Under the pieces are notes generated by a model. That model did no database searches, was not told where the DNA came from, and saw nothing but the letters and a program-made list of their open reading frames with translations. The position numbers were made by a program, and so were the translations under genes. From CAZUUO01 sp964622665 (GTDB lineage: Bacteria; Patescibacteriota; Patescibacteriia; Magasanikbacterales; GCA-002688135), in contig CAZUUO010000036.1 in NCBI GenBank assembly GCA_964622665.1, positions 1-5,582 of the forward strand: DNA of 5,582 bases, written 5' to 3'. This document shows, one piece after another, positions 1 through 5,582 of this stretch. The number at the start of each line of letters is the position of its first letter. The stretch's first letter is position 1.

Positions 1-899
1 CGTAGGTCTACGTACTGTAAATTGTACGGCGGTTTTACAAATTTCTTTTTCATGAATGAATTAAAATTTGTGAGTTGTTGTTCGATAGATTTTTTTGGAT
101 TGAGGTGCACACTGAAACCCTCACTAAGCTCCACGGTTATGGATTCTTCATCGAGAGGTACATAGATGACCCTTGAAGGTTTAAAATCGATCGTAGCGAA
201 TCCTCGAAGGGCACTTATCAAAGGAAGTAGGGTATCTTTTTTAATTACAGCGGTACCAATACCGATAGTCTTTGGCTGAATGCCTTGGTAATATATATGT
301 TCTATTTCTTTGCTTGTGTCGCAAAAGATACATTCTGCGACACTAGATACTGCACCACCCTGAGGTGTTGATGATGTGCTTGTTTCTTCTTTTTTTATTT
401 CATGGAGTGCTAACACTTTCCCTTCTTCATCGATGAGTACGATGCGGCCGTCCTCAAATTCTATAGTAGCTACTCCATCAACTTCGTGTACTGCTATAGC
501 TAACGAATTAAGGCCTTTGCGGTCCACAGAGACCTCTTGCAGTGAAAATTGCGATAATAGCTTATCTTCAAGCTTGCGTGTACTAAAACTGAAGAAATGG
601 TTTTTAGGGAGCATCCCCTTCTCTTTTGCTAAATAATCCCAGACTTTGTTTTCTATTTCAGTACTGGGGATTAAGGTGTTGTTGGTAACTTGTATGGTTT
701 GTACGATACCCCAATTTGAAAAATATAGGGCATATATGACCCCGAGGAGTGCTAACAAGAGACCGACACCAAAAGCGATACCACGTGGATCGATAGTCTT
801 TTGACGTTGTACATCCTCATTGAACGGATTTTTAATAGCGATGGAGCTGTGCGTTTTGAATCGAGTTTTACCCCCTCCCATTCCTCGAAGCGTGCTCAT
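1..899 (-). CDS. ftsQ: FtsQ/DivIB-like cell division protein, 3' end cut by window edge
   Basis: An open frame begins at ATG 899-897 and stays open to the left edge, giving 299 complete codons with no stop, so the C-terminus is missing. The protein has a basic N-terminal tail (about residues 1-38), one hydrophobic segment (about 41-60, IAFGVGLLLALLGVIYALYF) and then a POTRA-like stretch (about 64-140) containing IVQTIQVTNNTLIPSTEI. A beta-rich region follows (VATIEFEDGRIVLIDEEGKV), and the visible end, NLQYVDLR, is typical of the FtsQ/DivIB C-terminal beta domain. The family is a bitopic divisome protein that links FtsA/FtsW/FtsI-type partners through its extracytoplasmic part. An extra Ser/Thr-rich loop with a CIFC motif (about 168-200) interrupts the beta domain. 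The start lies 3 bases after the serS stop and has at best a weak SD (TGGA), which suggests coupled translation. The family call rests on architecture and the POTRA and C-terminal motifs. Sequence in this family is weakly conserved, so the symbol is less certain than the domain layout. Confidence 0.82.
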   Translation of the reverse strand, partial: MSTLRGMGGGKTRFKTHSSIAIKNPFNEDVQRQKTIDPRGIAFGVGLLLALLGVIYALYFSNWGIVQTIQVTNNTLIPSTEIENKVWDYLAKEKGMLPKNHFFSFSTRKLEDKLLSQFSLQEVSVDRKGLNSLAIAVHEVDGVATIEFEDGRIVLIDEEGKVLALHEIKKEETSTSSTPQGGAVSSVAECIFCDTSKEIEHIYYQGIQPKTIGIGTAVIKKDTLLPLISALRGFATIDFKPSRVIYVPLDEESITVELSEGFSVHLNPKKSIEQQLTNFNSFMKKKFVKPPYNLQYVDL

Positions 900-902
900 A
901 GG

Positions 903-2138
903 CTATCCAATTTTTGAAAAGTTTAAGTACTTTTGTAATTTTTCTGGGATAGTAATACTACCATCCTCTTGTTGGTAATTTTCAAGTATCGCGACCATGG
1001 TGCGTCCCATAGCAATTCCCGTACCGTTTAAGGTGTGCACGTATGAGAGACCGTCCTTTGTTTTTGTTTTGATATTGAGACGGCGTGCTTGAAAATCGGT
1101 TGTGTTTGAACAACTGGTTACTTCACGATATTTTGCTTGGCCTGGCATGTAAGCTTCAATGTCGTAGCATTTTGCCGCTTGTTGTGAGATGTCTCCTGAA
1201 GCGAGAGTGAGGACACGGTATGGTAAGCCGAGACCACCGATAATCTCCTCCTCTATTGAACGTAAGTAATCGTGTTCTTCCCATGATACACTTGCGTCGC
1301 AAAATGAAACCATTTCAATTTTATCAAATTGATGACCGCGGATAATACCAGTCATATCTTTGCCGTAAGCACCAGCTTCTCTGCGATAGCATGGGGTAAA
1401 TGCACAGAATCGTTGTGGTTTTGTCACATCAATTACCTCATCCATGTAGTACGCAACCAAAGGTGCTTCTGAGGTGCCGATTAAGAATAAGTCATCTTCA
1501 CCGGGGTTTACACTATAGATTTCGTTTTTAGCCGCAGGTAAAAATCCAGCACCGTAAAGAACTCGTTCACGCACTAGTTGTGGAGGTGCCATTACGGTAA
1601 ATCCTTTTGCAATTAATATATCAAGCACATATTGCAATAGTGCGTATTCCAGTTGTACCATTTTTCCTTTGAGATACCAAAAGCGATTACCTGAAATTTT
1701 AACGCCGCGTTCAACGTCAAATAAGTCATGCATTTTTCCTAGCTCTTCATGATTGCGGGTTGTGAACGTAAAGTTTGGTTTTTCGCCCACTGTTTTTTCA
1801 ATACGAAAATCATCCTCACCACCAACAGGTACTGAGGTATGAATAGGATTTGGTACCGTAATAAGGAGATCTTCTAATTTTTTACTGATTTCTGCTTCTT
1901 GTTCCTCCAACTTTGCAACTTCTTCCTTGAGTGATTTTAATTTTGCTAATGTTTCCTCGTCAGGTTTTCCTTTCGAAAGAGTTTTTTGTTCGTTGCGTGC
2001 TTCGTCAAATTTAGTTTGCATGGCACGACGTTGCTCATCAATTACCAAAATAGCATCAACATCTACTTTGTAGTGACGTTTGGTGATGGTGTCTTTATAA
2101 ATTTCAGGGTTTTCTCTGAGTGCTTTAAGGTCGATCAT
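903..2138 (-). CDS. serS: Seryl-tRNA synthetase (class IIa aaRS)
   Basis: This is a cytosolic enzyme that charges tRNA-Ser with serine using ATP. The 411-residue length is close to the usual bacterial size of about 420-430. Residues 1-100 are the N-terminal domain with the two-helix antiparallel coiled-coil arm (about 30-92, rich in K/E/A heptads) that contacts the long variable arm of tRNA-Ser. The class II core follows: motif 1 around 160-186 ending in APP, the serine-binding TSE loop at 222-224, and motif 2 at about 249-271 (CYRREAG through IIRGHQF, with R252 and E254). Next come the SCSNTTDFQARR signature at 342-353 and motif 3 at 371-389 (NGTGIAMGRTMVAILENYQ, with R379). All catalytic blocks are present, so the enzyme should be active. 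The ATG at 2138-2136 overlaps the TGA of the upstream DHH-like gene as ATGA. No clear SD precedes it, so translation is probably coupled. The stop is TAG, and the ftsQ-like gene starts 3 bases further on. Confidence 0.98.
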   Translation of the reverse strand: MIDLKALRENPEIYKDTITKRHYKVDVDAILVIDEQRRAMQTKFDEARNEQKTLSKGKPDEETLAKLKSLKEEVAKLEEQEAEISKKLEDLLITVPNPIHTSVPVGGEDDFRIEKTVGEKPNFTFTTRNHEELGKMHDLFDVERGVKISGNRFWYLKGKMVQLEYALLQYVLDILIAKGFTVMAPPQLVRERVLYGAGFLPAAKNEIYSVNPGEDDLFLIGTSEAPLVAYYMDEVIDVTKPQRFCAFTPCYRREAGAYGKDMTGIIRGHQFDKIEMVSFCDASVSWEEHDYLRSIEEEIIGGLGLPYRVLTLASGDISQQAAKCYDIEAYMPGQAKYREVTSCSNTTDFQARRLNIKTKTKDGLSYVHTLNGTGIAMGRTMVAILENYQQEDGSITIPEKLQKYLNFSKIG

Positions 2139-2938
2139 ACCGATACTAGTGAAATAAGAGTTTGTATATTCATTTTAGAGAATGTGTGGTTTTTTGCAAC
2201 ATCTGAGCCACAGAGAAGCATTCGTTTACTGTGATGGAGAAACCAACTTGCTTTTGCTTCTTTCTTTAACGCTTTTTGGTAGCTTTCGCTCAAGTCAATG
2301 TCTTTACCACTGGGAACCGCTTTAATAAGGCGATACTTTGTCCGTTTGTTAACTACCGCATAGAGCACAACGCCTTGCGCGTAGGCCCATTCACCCACAA
2401 TGCTTGATTGCACATTTGTTTCAAGTCCTATTCCCTTCCCCCATTTTGTTTCAAATGTTTTTGCCTTGCGAGCATCCTGTCCCAACTGTGCATATTGCAG
2501 ACATACTTCGTAAAGTGCATCGAGCATTTCAAAACCGAGCAAGAGCACTTTATTTGATGAGTTTTTCTTAAAGGAGTGGCCCAGTAATACAAATGGTGGT
2601 GCAAATATATGTCCTTCCTTCCCCATGAAAAGGGCGTGGTCTTCTTTGTTTACGTAGTCCAGGAGAATTTCAAGCGCTTTTTTTGTCAGTGTTTTGCTAA
2701 TACTTTTCTTTACTTCTTTATACACGAGTGTTGATGCACATTCTTGTAAATCACCCTTATGTTCATCAAATTTACCTCTTCCAATACCAATACCAATGTA
2801 TTTTTCTTCATCTATTTTGGAGGCTTGGTTTATGAATGCCACTTTTGCCCGTTTGTATGAAGGATGAAATCGATTAAGCAACCAAATTCCACACACGTCA
2901 TCCAAATGAGGATTGTGATGTGTAGCCAGAATTTTCAT
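2135..2938 (-). CDS. DHH/MYG1-like putative phosphoesterase
   Basis: This is a 267-residue soluble protein with no signal peptide or membrane segment. The N-terminus reads THHNPHLDDVCGIWLL (residues 6-21), resembling motif I of DHH/MYG1-type phosphoesterases (HxNPDxDA, or TH...FHxD). Residues 53-62 (GRGKFDEHKG) match the place of the GKFDHHQ motif, followed by CASTLVYKEV (67-76), the position of the conserved S-A-x-L-V segment. VNKEDHALF (96-104) corresponds to a later conserved Asp-His pair. The C-terminal part, WFLHHSKRMLLCGS (232-245), resembles the end domain of the same group. The family contains Mn-dependent nucleases and phosphatases acting on small or single-stranded nucleic acids or nucleotides. 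The substrate here is unknown. Two expected acidic or histidine ligands look replaced (H11 for Asp, E59 for the first His of the DHH pair), so activity is uncertain. It overlaps lysS and serS by 4 bases each (ATGA), which suggests a tRNA- or RNA-linked job by context only. The superfamily call is moderate and the function is inferred. Confidence 0.6.
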   Translation of the reverse strand: MKILATHHNPHLDDVCGIWLLNRFHPSYKRAKVAFINQASKIDEEKYIGIGIGRGKFDEHKGDLQECASTLVYKEVKKSISKTLTKKALEILLDYVNKEDHALFMGKEGHIFAPPFVLLGHSFKKNSSNKVLLLGFEMLDALYEVCLQYAQLGQDARKAKTFETKWGKGIGLETNVQSSIVGEWAYAQGVVLYAVVNKRTKYRLIKAVPSGKDIDLSESYQKALKKEAKASWFLHHSKRMLLCGSDVAKNHTFSKMNIQTLISLVSV

Positions 2939-4434
2939 AGTGTTTGGGTTGGTCGTAAGGTAGGAAATGCAATAACTTCTTTAATATTACTTGCTCCAGT
3001 CAACAACATTGTCATGCGGTCAATACCAATTCCTAAACCACATGATGGTGGCATACCATGCTGAATTGCTTCGAGGTAGTCGTTGTCGGTTTGGTGTGCT
3101 TCATCAAATCCCGCTTCTTCCTTTTTCTTTTCTTCAATAAAGCGTTTTTCTAAATCAACGGGATCATTTAATTCTGAGTAGTTATTACCAATTTCCATTC
3201 CTAAAGCGAATGCTTCAAAACGTTCTGTGAATCCCGGATTTTTAGCGTGTCGTTTTGCAAGGGGTGAAACTTCAACGGGATAGTCGTAGATCAATGTTGG
3301 TTGCACCAGTTTTTCTTCAACTAATTCTTCAAATGCAAACGCAATGAGTTCGCCGAGTGTAAACATGCGATCCATTTCTTTTATTTTTTCTTTTTTAATT
3401 TCTGAGTCAGCGAGTGATTTTTTTGCGTCATCTACTGTTTTCCAAGCAGCAACATCAACCCCCCCGATTGTTTTAATACTTTCAATCATCGAGTAGCGTT
3501 TCCAAGGACGCGCAACACTGATAGTTGTTTCTCCGTGTACGATGTCGGTAGTATTAAGTGCTGCCAAGGCTGCCTTTTCATAAATTTCTTCAAACAAATC
3601 CATACCGAATTCATGATTTTGGTATGCAGCCTGTGCTTCAAACATGGTAAATTCTGGGTTGTGATCATGATCAATACCTTCATTGCGGAATACTTTGGTA
3701 ATTTCGTATACGCGTTCAAAACCACCAACAATCAAACGTTTTAAATACATTTCATCTGATATGCGCAAAAAGAAATCAGCGTCTAACGCGTTGTGATGCG
3801 TTTTAAAGGGTCGAGCAAATCCACCTCCATAAATTGGTTGGAGAGTTGGAGTTTCAACTTCAATGAATCCTTGGCTATCAAGGACTGAACGAATTGCCGT
3901 AATAATGCGTGAGCGAGCTTTCATGCGTTCACGTACTTCATCGTTCATGATGATATCAAGATAGCGCTTGCGGAACCGTGTTTCGGTATCTGAGAGACCG
4001 TGCCATTTTTCAGGAAGTGGTAATAATGCTTTAGTTACTATTTGAAAACTTTTAGCAAAGACAGTCTTTTCTCCTCGTTTTGTTACAAAGGGATTTCCCG
4101 TTGCTGAAATAAAATCAGCGGTGTCAACTATTTTAGAGAGTTGTTCGTACGCTTCCTCACCAATAGTGTCACGAGAAAAGAAGAGTTGGGTTTGACCACT
4201 ACCGTCATTGATCGTTGCAAATGTTGAGCCACCGTGAGCACGTTTTGCCATCACACGACCAACGAGGGTTACGGTGTCGGTTTCAGCGAGCTTTTCAAAT
4301 TGATTGGTAAATTCAAAAATTGAATGGGTTTTTTCTACCTTGCTGGGGTACGGATTAATGTCATTTTCTATTAAAAATTCACGTTTTTGACGACGTGCTT
4401 CGGTTTCTTGTGTTGAAAATTGTGGGTATTCCAT
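2935..4434 (-). CDS. lysS: Lysyl-tRNA synthetase (class IIb aaRS)
   Basis: This cytosolic enzyme attaches lysine to tRNA-Lys using ATP. Its 499 residues match the usual bacterial LysRS length. An N-terminal helix (about 6-24) leads into the anticodon-binding OB fold (about 54-137, VTLVGRVMAKRAHGGSTFA onward). The catalytic domain starts near RFRKRYLD (153-160). Motif 1 ends in VETPTLQP (193-200), followed by ARPFKTHHNALD (207-218) and LRISDEMYLKRL (223-234). Motif 2 has FRNEG (249-253) and HNPEFTM (258-264). ELNDP lies at 421-425 and motif 3, GLGIGIDR, at 466-473. The strings THHNALD and YLKRL separate it from the related AspRS and AsnRS. All core residues expected of an active enzyme are present. 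The start at ATG 4434-4432 directly follows the divergent intergenic region and has only a distant AGGA (4448-4451, 13 bases away). It appears to be the first gene of a lysS, DHH-like, serS, ftsQ-like string. Its TGA overlaps the next ATG. Confidence 0.98.
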   Translation of the reverse strand: MEYPQFSTQETEARRQKREFLIENDINPYPSKVEKTHSIFEFTNQFEKLAETDTVTLVGRVMAKRAHGGSTFATINDGSGQTQLFFSRDTIGEEAYEQLSKIVDTADFISATGNPFVTKRGEKTVFAKSFQIVTKALLPLPEKWHGLSDTETRFRKRYLDIIMNDEVRERMKARSRIITAIRSVLDSQGFIEVETPTLQPIYGGGFARPFKTHHNALDADFFLRISDEMYLKRLIVGGFERVYEITKVFRNEGIDHDHNPEFTMFEAQAAYQNHEFGMDLFEEIYEKAALAALNTTDIVHGETTISVARPWKRYSMIESIKTIGGVDVAAWKTVDDAKKSLADSEIKKEKIKEMDRMFTLGELIAFAFEELVEEKLVQPTLIYDYPVEVSPLAKRHAKNPGFTERFEAFALGMEIGNNYSELNDPVDLEKRFIEEKKKEEAGFDEAHQTDNDYLEAIQHGMPPSCGLGIGIDRMTMLLTGASNIKEVIAFPTLRPTQTL

Positions 4435-4459
4435 AGTATCTACTTATTCCTATAGAGAA

Positions 4460-4468
4460 AGTCTAGCA
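4460..4468 (-). promoter_or_regulatory. Candidate extended -10 element for the lysS operon
   Basis: Read on the minus strand this is TGC followed by TAGACT, which fits the TGn extended -10 pattern with four of six -10 consensus bases. No good -35 box lies 16-18 bases upstream. Transcription would start about 19 bases before the lysS ATG. An alternative -10, TATAGG, lies slightly downstream. The call is weak and rests mainly on the need for a promoter here. Confidence 0.33.
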
Positions 4469-4486
4469 CACCAATGTGGTCTATGA

Positions 4487-4504
4487 AAGGGGGCTTTTCC
4501 CCTT
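4487..4504. repeat. Inverted repeat AAGGGG/CCCCTT between the divergent promoters
   Basis: Arms AAGGGG (4487-4492) and CCCCTT (4499-4504) are perfect inverted copies around a six-base centre. The right arm ends six bases before the plus-strand -35 box and the left arm lies upstream of the minus-strand -10 candidate, so a protein bound here could affect both directions. It could equally be a chance repeat or a remnant hairpin. Confidence 0.4.
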
Positions 4505-4510
4505 AAATAT

Positions 4511-4539
4511 TTGTAAAATATCCGAAGTTTCCGTATTAT
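4511..4539 (+). promoter_or_regulatory. Sigma70-type promoter for the 169-aa gene
   Basis: A -35 box TTGTAA (4511-4516, four of six consensus bases) and a -10 box TATTAT (4534-4539, five of six) are separated by exactly 17 bases. Transcription would start near 4546, giving a short leader of about 28 bases before ATG 4574, with the SD inside it. Spacing and position both fit, but the call is by eye only. Confidence 0.65.
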
Positions 4540-4560
4540 TTAGCTAGCTCTTTCTCTCAT

Positions 4561-4565
4561 GGAGG
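4561..4565 (+). promoter_or_regulatory. Strong Shine-Dalgarno site GGAGG
   Basis: GGAGG sits 8 bases before ATG 4574, an ideal distance, and fixes that start codon. It is the only strong SD in the window. The minus-strand genes have weak or no SD, so this gene is probably translated independently and well. Confidence 0.85.
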
Positions 4566-4573
4566 AATAGGCC

Positions 4574-5083
4574 ATGAATCTTTCCCAATTGTGTGCGTCT
4601 TTAGAGCGTCATATTTTGGATAATGCACACCTATCTTCTATTGTTGGAAATGTCGTTCGGTTACCAACCCGCGGTGGTGGAGCGTTTATTGCGCTCGCTC
4701 AGGGTAATGCTGTCGATCGAAAGTTTACGGACTATCAAGTGCACTTTGGCTTTGTCTCTGACAAGGAAGAGGATCTTGGTTCCCTGAACATTACGATTAA
4801 AACATTTAGCACTGCTGAGGTTATCTTTACCAACTCCTACAAGCGAGACGGTAAGCCGGGTATCGCCCTGCATTTAAAACGGTATTTCCGTGAGGAGGAG
4901 ATGACGCGCATGCTTATCAGTAAGATCACATATCTTTCGCAGGTTCCTAACGCGCTCCAGCGCGATGACTCAGTTCATGTCATGCTTTCCCCTACCGAAC
5001 AAATTATTAACGCGGTTCGTGAAATGATTTCGGTATTTGGTACGGTGATGCATCTACTCGAGCATCAACAAAAAACTGCATAA
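4574..5083 (+). CDS. Uncharacterised 169-residue soluble protein
   Basis: I do not recognise this family. The frame is supported as a real gene by a near-consensus promoter, a GGAGG SD at ideal spacing, and a hairpin terminator at its stop. The protein lacks a signal peptide and membrane segments, so it is probably cytosolic. Reading the sequence by eye, residues 1-30 look helical (LCASLERHILDNAHLSSIV). The middle, about 36-105, alternates short hydrophobic strands with polar turns (YQVHFGFVS, LNITIKTF, AEVIFTNSY, IALHLKRYF). The last 60 or so residues are helical (EEEMTRMLISKITYL, then TEQIINAVREMISVFGTVMHLLEH). There is no evident catalytic motif, zinc site or DNA-binding helix-turn-helix. 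By hand count, GC is about 47% over 4621-5040, against about 37% in five sampled lines of lysS, so it may differ in history or expression. It is a single-gene unit, divergent from lysS and convergent with the GT2 gene. Confidence 0.8.
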   Translation: MNLSQLCASLERHILDNAHLSSIVGNVVRLPTRGGGAFIALAQGNAVDRKFTDYQVHFGFVSDKEEDLGSLNITIKTFSTAEVIFTNSYKRDGKPGIALHLKRYFREEEMTRMLISKITYLSQVPNALQRDDSVHVMLSPTEQIINAVREMISVFGTVMHLLEHQQKTA

Positions 5084-5099
5084 TATACGCAGTTTTTTT
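5070..5099. terminator. Bidirectional intrinsic terminator
   Basis: AAAAAACTGC (5070-5079) pairs with GCAGTTTTTT (5089-5098) around a nine-base loop, and the T run extends to 5099. The A tract on one side and T tract on the other let it act in both directions. It overlaps the last codons and TAA of the plus-strand 169-aa gene and the stop codon of the converging glycosyltransferase. The GC part of the stem is only four base pairs, so strength may be moderate. Confidence 0.75.
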
Positions 5100-5582
5100 A
5101 TTTGAGAAATTTTGATACGACGTGGAGCCGCCAGAGTGTTCGCAATCCTTCGATGATGCTTTGACCTTTACTTAATGAGTAGGTTGTATAAATTGCTTGA
5201 ATAGGCACTTCAGCGTATGCTAATTTTTTTCTAAATGTTTCACCGATTATTTCAGATGAAATTTCCATCCGTTCTGATTTTAATTCGAATGTTTGTAAAG
5301 CATGGAGCGAGAATGCGCGAAAGCCTGATTGACTATCTGTCGTTTTATTGCCATGTGGTGTGATTATATTTCCTACTTTATTGAATAATGTGCGATACCA
5401 CGGCATGTGCCCTGTTTTGTTGAGCAGTCGTGATCCAATAACGACATGTGCACCTTTTTCAATTTTTTCTATAAACTTGGGAATTTCTGCTGGGTCATGT
5501 TGTAGGTCGGCATCGAGTGTTACTGCAACATCATATTTTTTAACCACCGCAAATAAAAAGCCGGTGCGTAGGGCGCTTCCCA
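5098..5582 (-). CDS. GT2 family glycosyltransferase (DPM1-like), 5' end cut by window edge
   Basis: The frame is open to the right edge, giving 160 visible residues, so the start lies outside. The GTG at 5547-5545 is not the start, because the reading upstream of it (GSALRTGFLFA) is conserved in the family. The fragment continues with YDVAVTLDADLQHDPAEIPKF, which carries the DxD-type DAD motif for metal and nucleotide-sugar binding. VIGSRLL, TDSQSGFRAF (acceptor-side block) and MEISSEI follow, and then the conserved tail SLSKGQSIIEGLRTLWRL. This is the pattern of dolichyl- or polyprenyl-phosphate mannose/glucose synthase-like GT-A enzymes, which move sugar from a nucleotide donor to a lipid phosphate at the inner membrane face. 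No C-terminal membrane helices are present; the protein ends at TAA 5100-5098. The missing part should hold the N-terminal nucleotide-binding strand. Sugar and acceptor cannot be told from the sequence. It converges on the 169-aa gene with 14 bases between the stops. Confidence 0.9.
   Translation of the reverse strand, partial: GSALRTGFLFAVVKKYDVAVTLDADLQHDPAEIPKFIEKIEKGAHVVIGSRLLNKTGHMPWYRTLFNKVGNIITPHGNKTTDSQSGFRAFSLHALQTFELKSERMEISSEIIGETFRKKLAYAEVPIQAIYTTYSLSKGQSIIEGLRTLWRLHVVSKFLK

Larger units (their letters stand above)
4435..4573. promoter_or_regulatory. Divergent intergenic region between lysS and the 169-aa gene
   Basis: This is the only sizeable non-coding stretch in the window. 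It separates two diverging genes, so it must carry promoters for both. It contains a clear plus-strand promoter, a weaker minus-strand extended -10 candidate, a six-base-pair inverted repeat at 4487-4504, a palindrome AGCTAGCT at 4542-4549 near the predicted plus-strand transcription start, and a GGAGG ribosome-binding site. I see no tRNA or riboswitch-like fold, and no T-box-like leader for lysS; the minus-strand leader would be too short for one. Confidence 0.85.

Noticed and set aside
376..636. Plus-strand open frame of 86 codons
   Set aside because: It is antisense to the ftsQ-like gene, has low-complexity serine-rich content and no SD; it is a shadow frame.
1986..2234. Plus-strand open frame of 82 codons across the serS/DHH-like junction
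   Set aside because: It lies antisense to two well-supported genes, with no SD or recognisable protein.
2864..3064. Plus-strand open frame of 66 codons across the lysS/DHH-like junction
   Set aside because: It is antisense to both genes and has no supporting signals.
3486..3744. Frames on both strands inside lysS (81 and 69 codons)
   Set aside because: Both overlap the conserved LysRS catalytic core in other frames; these are shadows.
4435..4573. tRNA, T-box or riboswitch in the lysS upstream region
   Set aside because: No cloverleaf, T-box sequence or aptamer-like fold is visible, and the predicted lysS leader is only about 20 bases.
4661..4873. Minus-strand open frame of 70 codons inside the 169-aa gene
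   Set aside because: The plus-strand frame has promoter, SD and terminator; this one has none.
5545..5547. GTG as start of the glycosyltransferase
   Set aside because: Conserved family sequence (GSALRTGFLFA) continues in frame upstream to the window edge, so the real start is outside.
1..5582. Alternative genetic code (TGA as Gly or Trp), as in some CPR lineages
   Set aside because: lysS and the DHH-like gene end in TGA at sensible positions, and no conserved position in any gene is encoded by TGA.

Overview
The window looks like bacterial chromosomal DNA. It is fairly AT-rich and compact, with nearly every base coding and genes that abut or overlap by 4 bases. It uses the standard genetic code: TAA, TAG and TGA all act as stops and no TGA is read through. 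The combination of a class II LysRS, a small DHH/MYG1-like protein, SerRS, a divergent FtsQ-like protein and a DPM1-like GT2 glycosyltransferase, with few Shine-Dalgarno sites, recalls Patescibacteria (CPR), perhaps the Parcubacteria group. That assignment is inference from protein style, not a database result.

From right to left on the minus strand, positions 4434 to 1 form one tight gene string. It runs lysS (lysyl-tRNA synthetase, 2935-4434), a DHH/MYG1-like putative phosphoesterase (2135-2938), serS (seryl-tRNA synthetase, 903-2138) and an ftsQ/divIB-like cell-division gene (1-899) that runs off the left edge. The first two junctions are ATGA start/stop overlaps and the third has a 3-base gap, so these genes are probably co-transcribed and translationally coupled.

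The 139-base gap at 4435-4573 is a divergent promoter region. On the plus strand it holds a well-formed sigma70-type promoter (TTGTAA, 17 bases, TATTAT) and a strong GGAGG ribosome-binding site for an unrecognised 169-residue protein (4574-5083). On the minus strand it holds a weaker extended -10 candidate for the lysS string. A small inverted repeat lies between them. The 169-residue gene ends in a hairpin with A and T tracts on its two sides, which can also terminate the converging minus-strand GT2 glycosyltransferase gene (5098-5582, start beyond the right edge).

Most of the window is housekeeping: tRNA charging, divisome and envelope glycosylation. The two less ordinary items are the DHH-like protein, whose metal-binding motifs appear partly altered and which sits between two tRNA synthetase genes, and the self-contained 169-residue orphan gene. 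I see no CRISPR array, mobile element, RNA gene or defence system.
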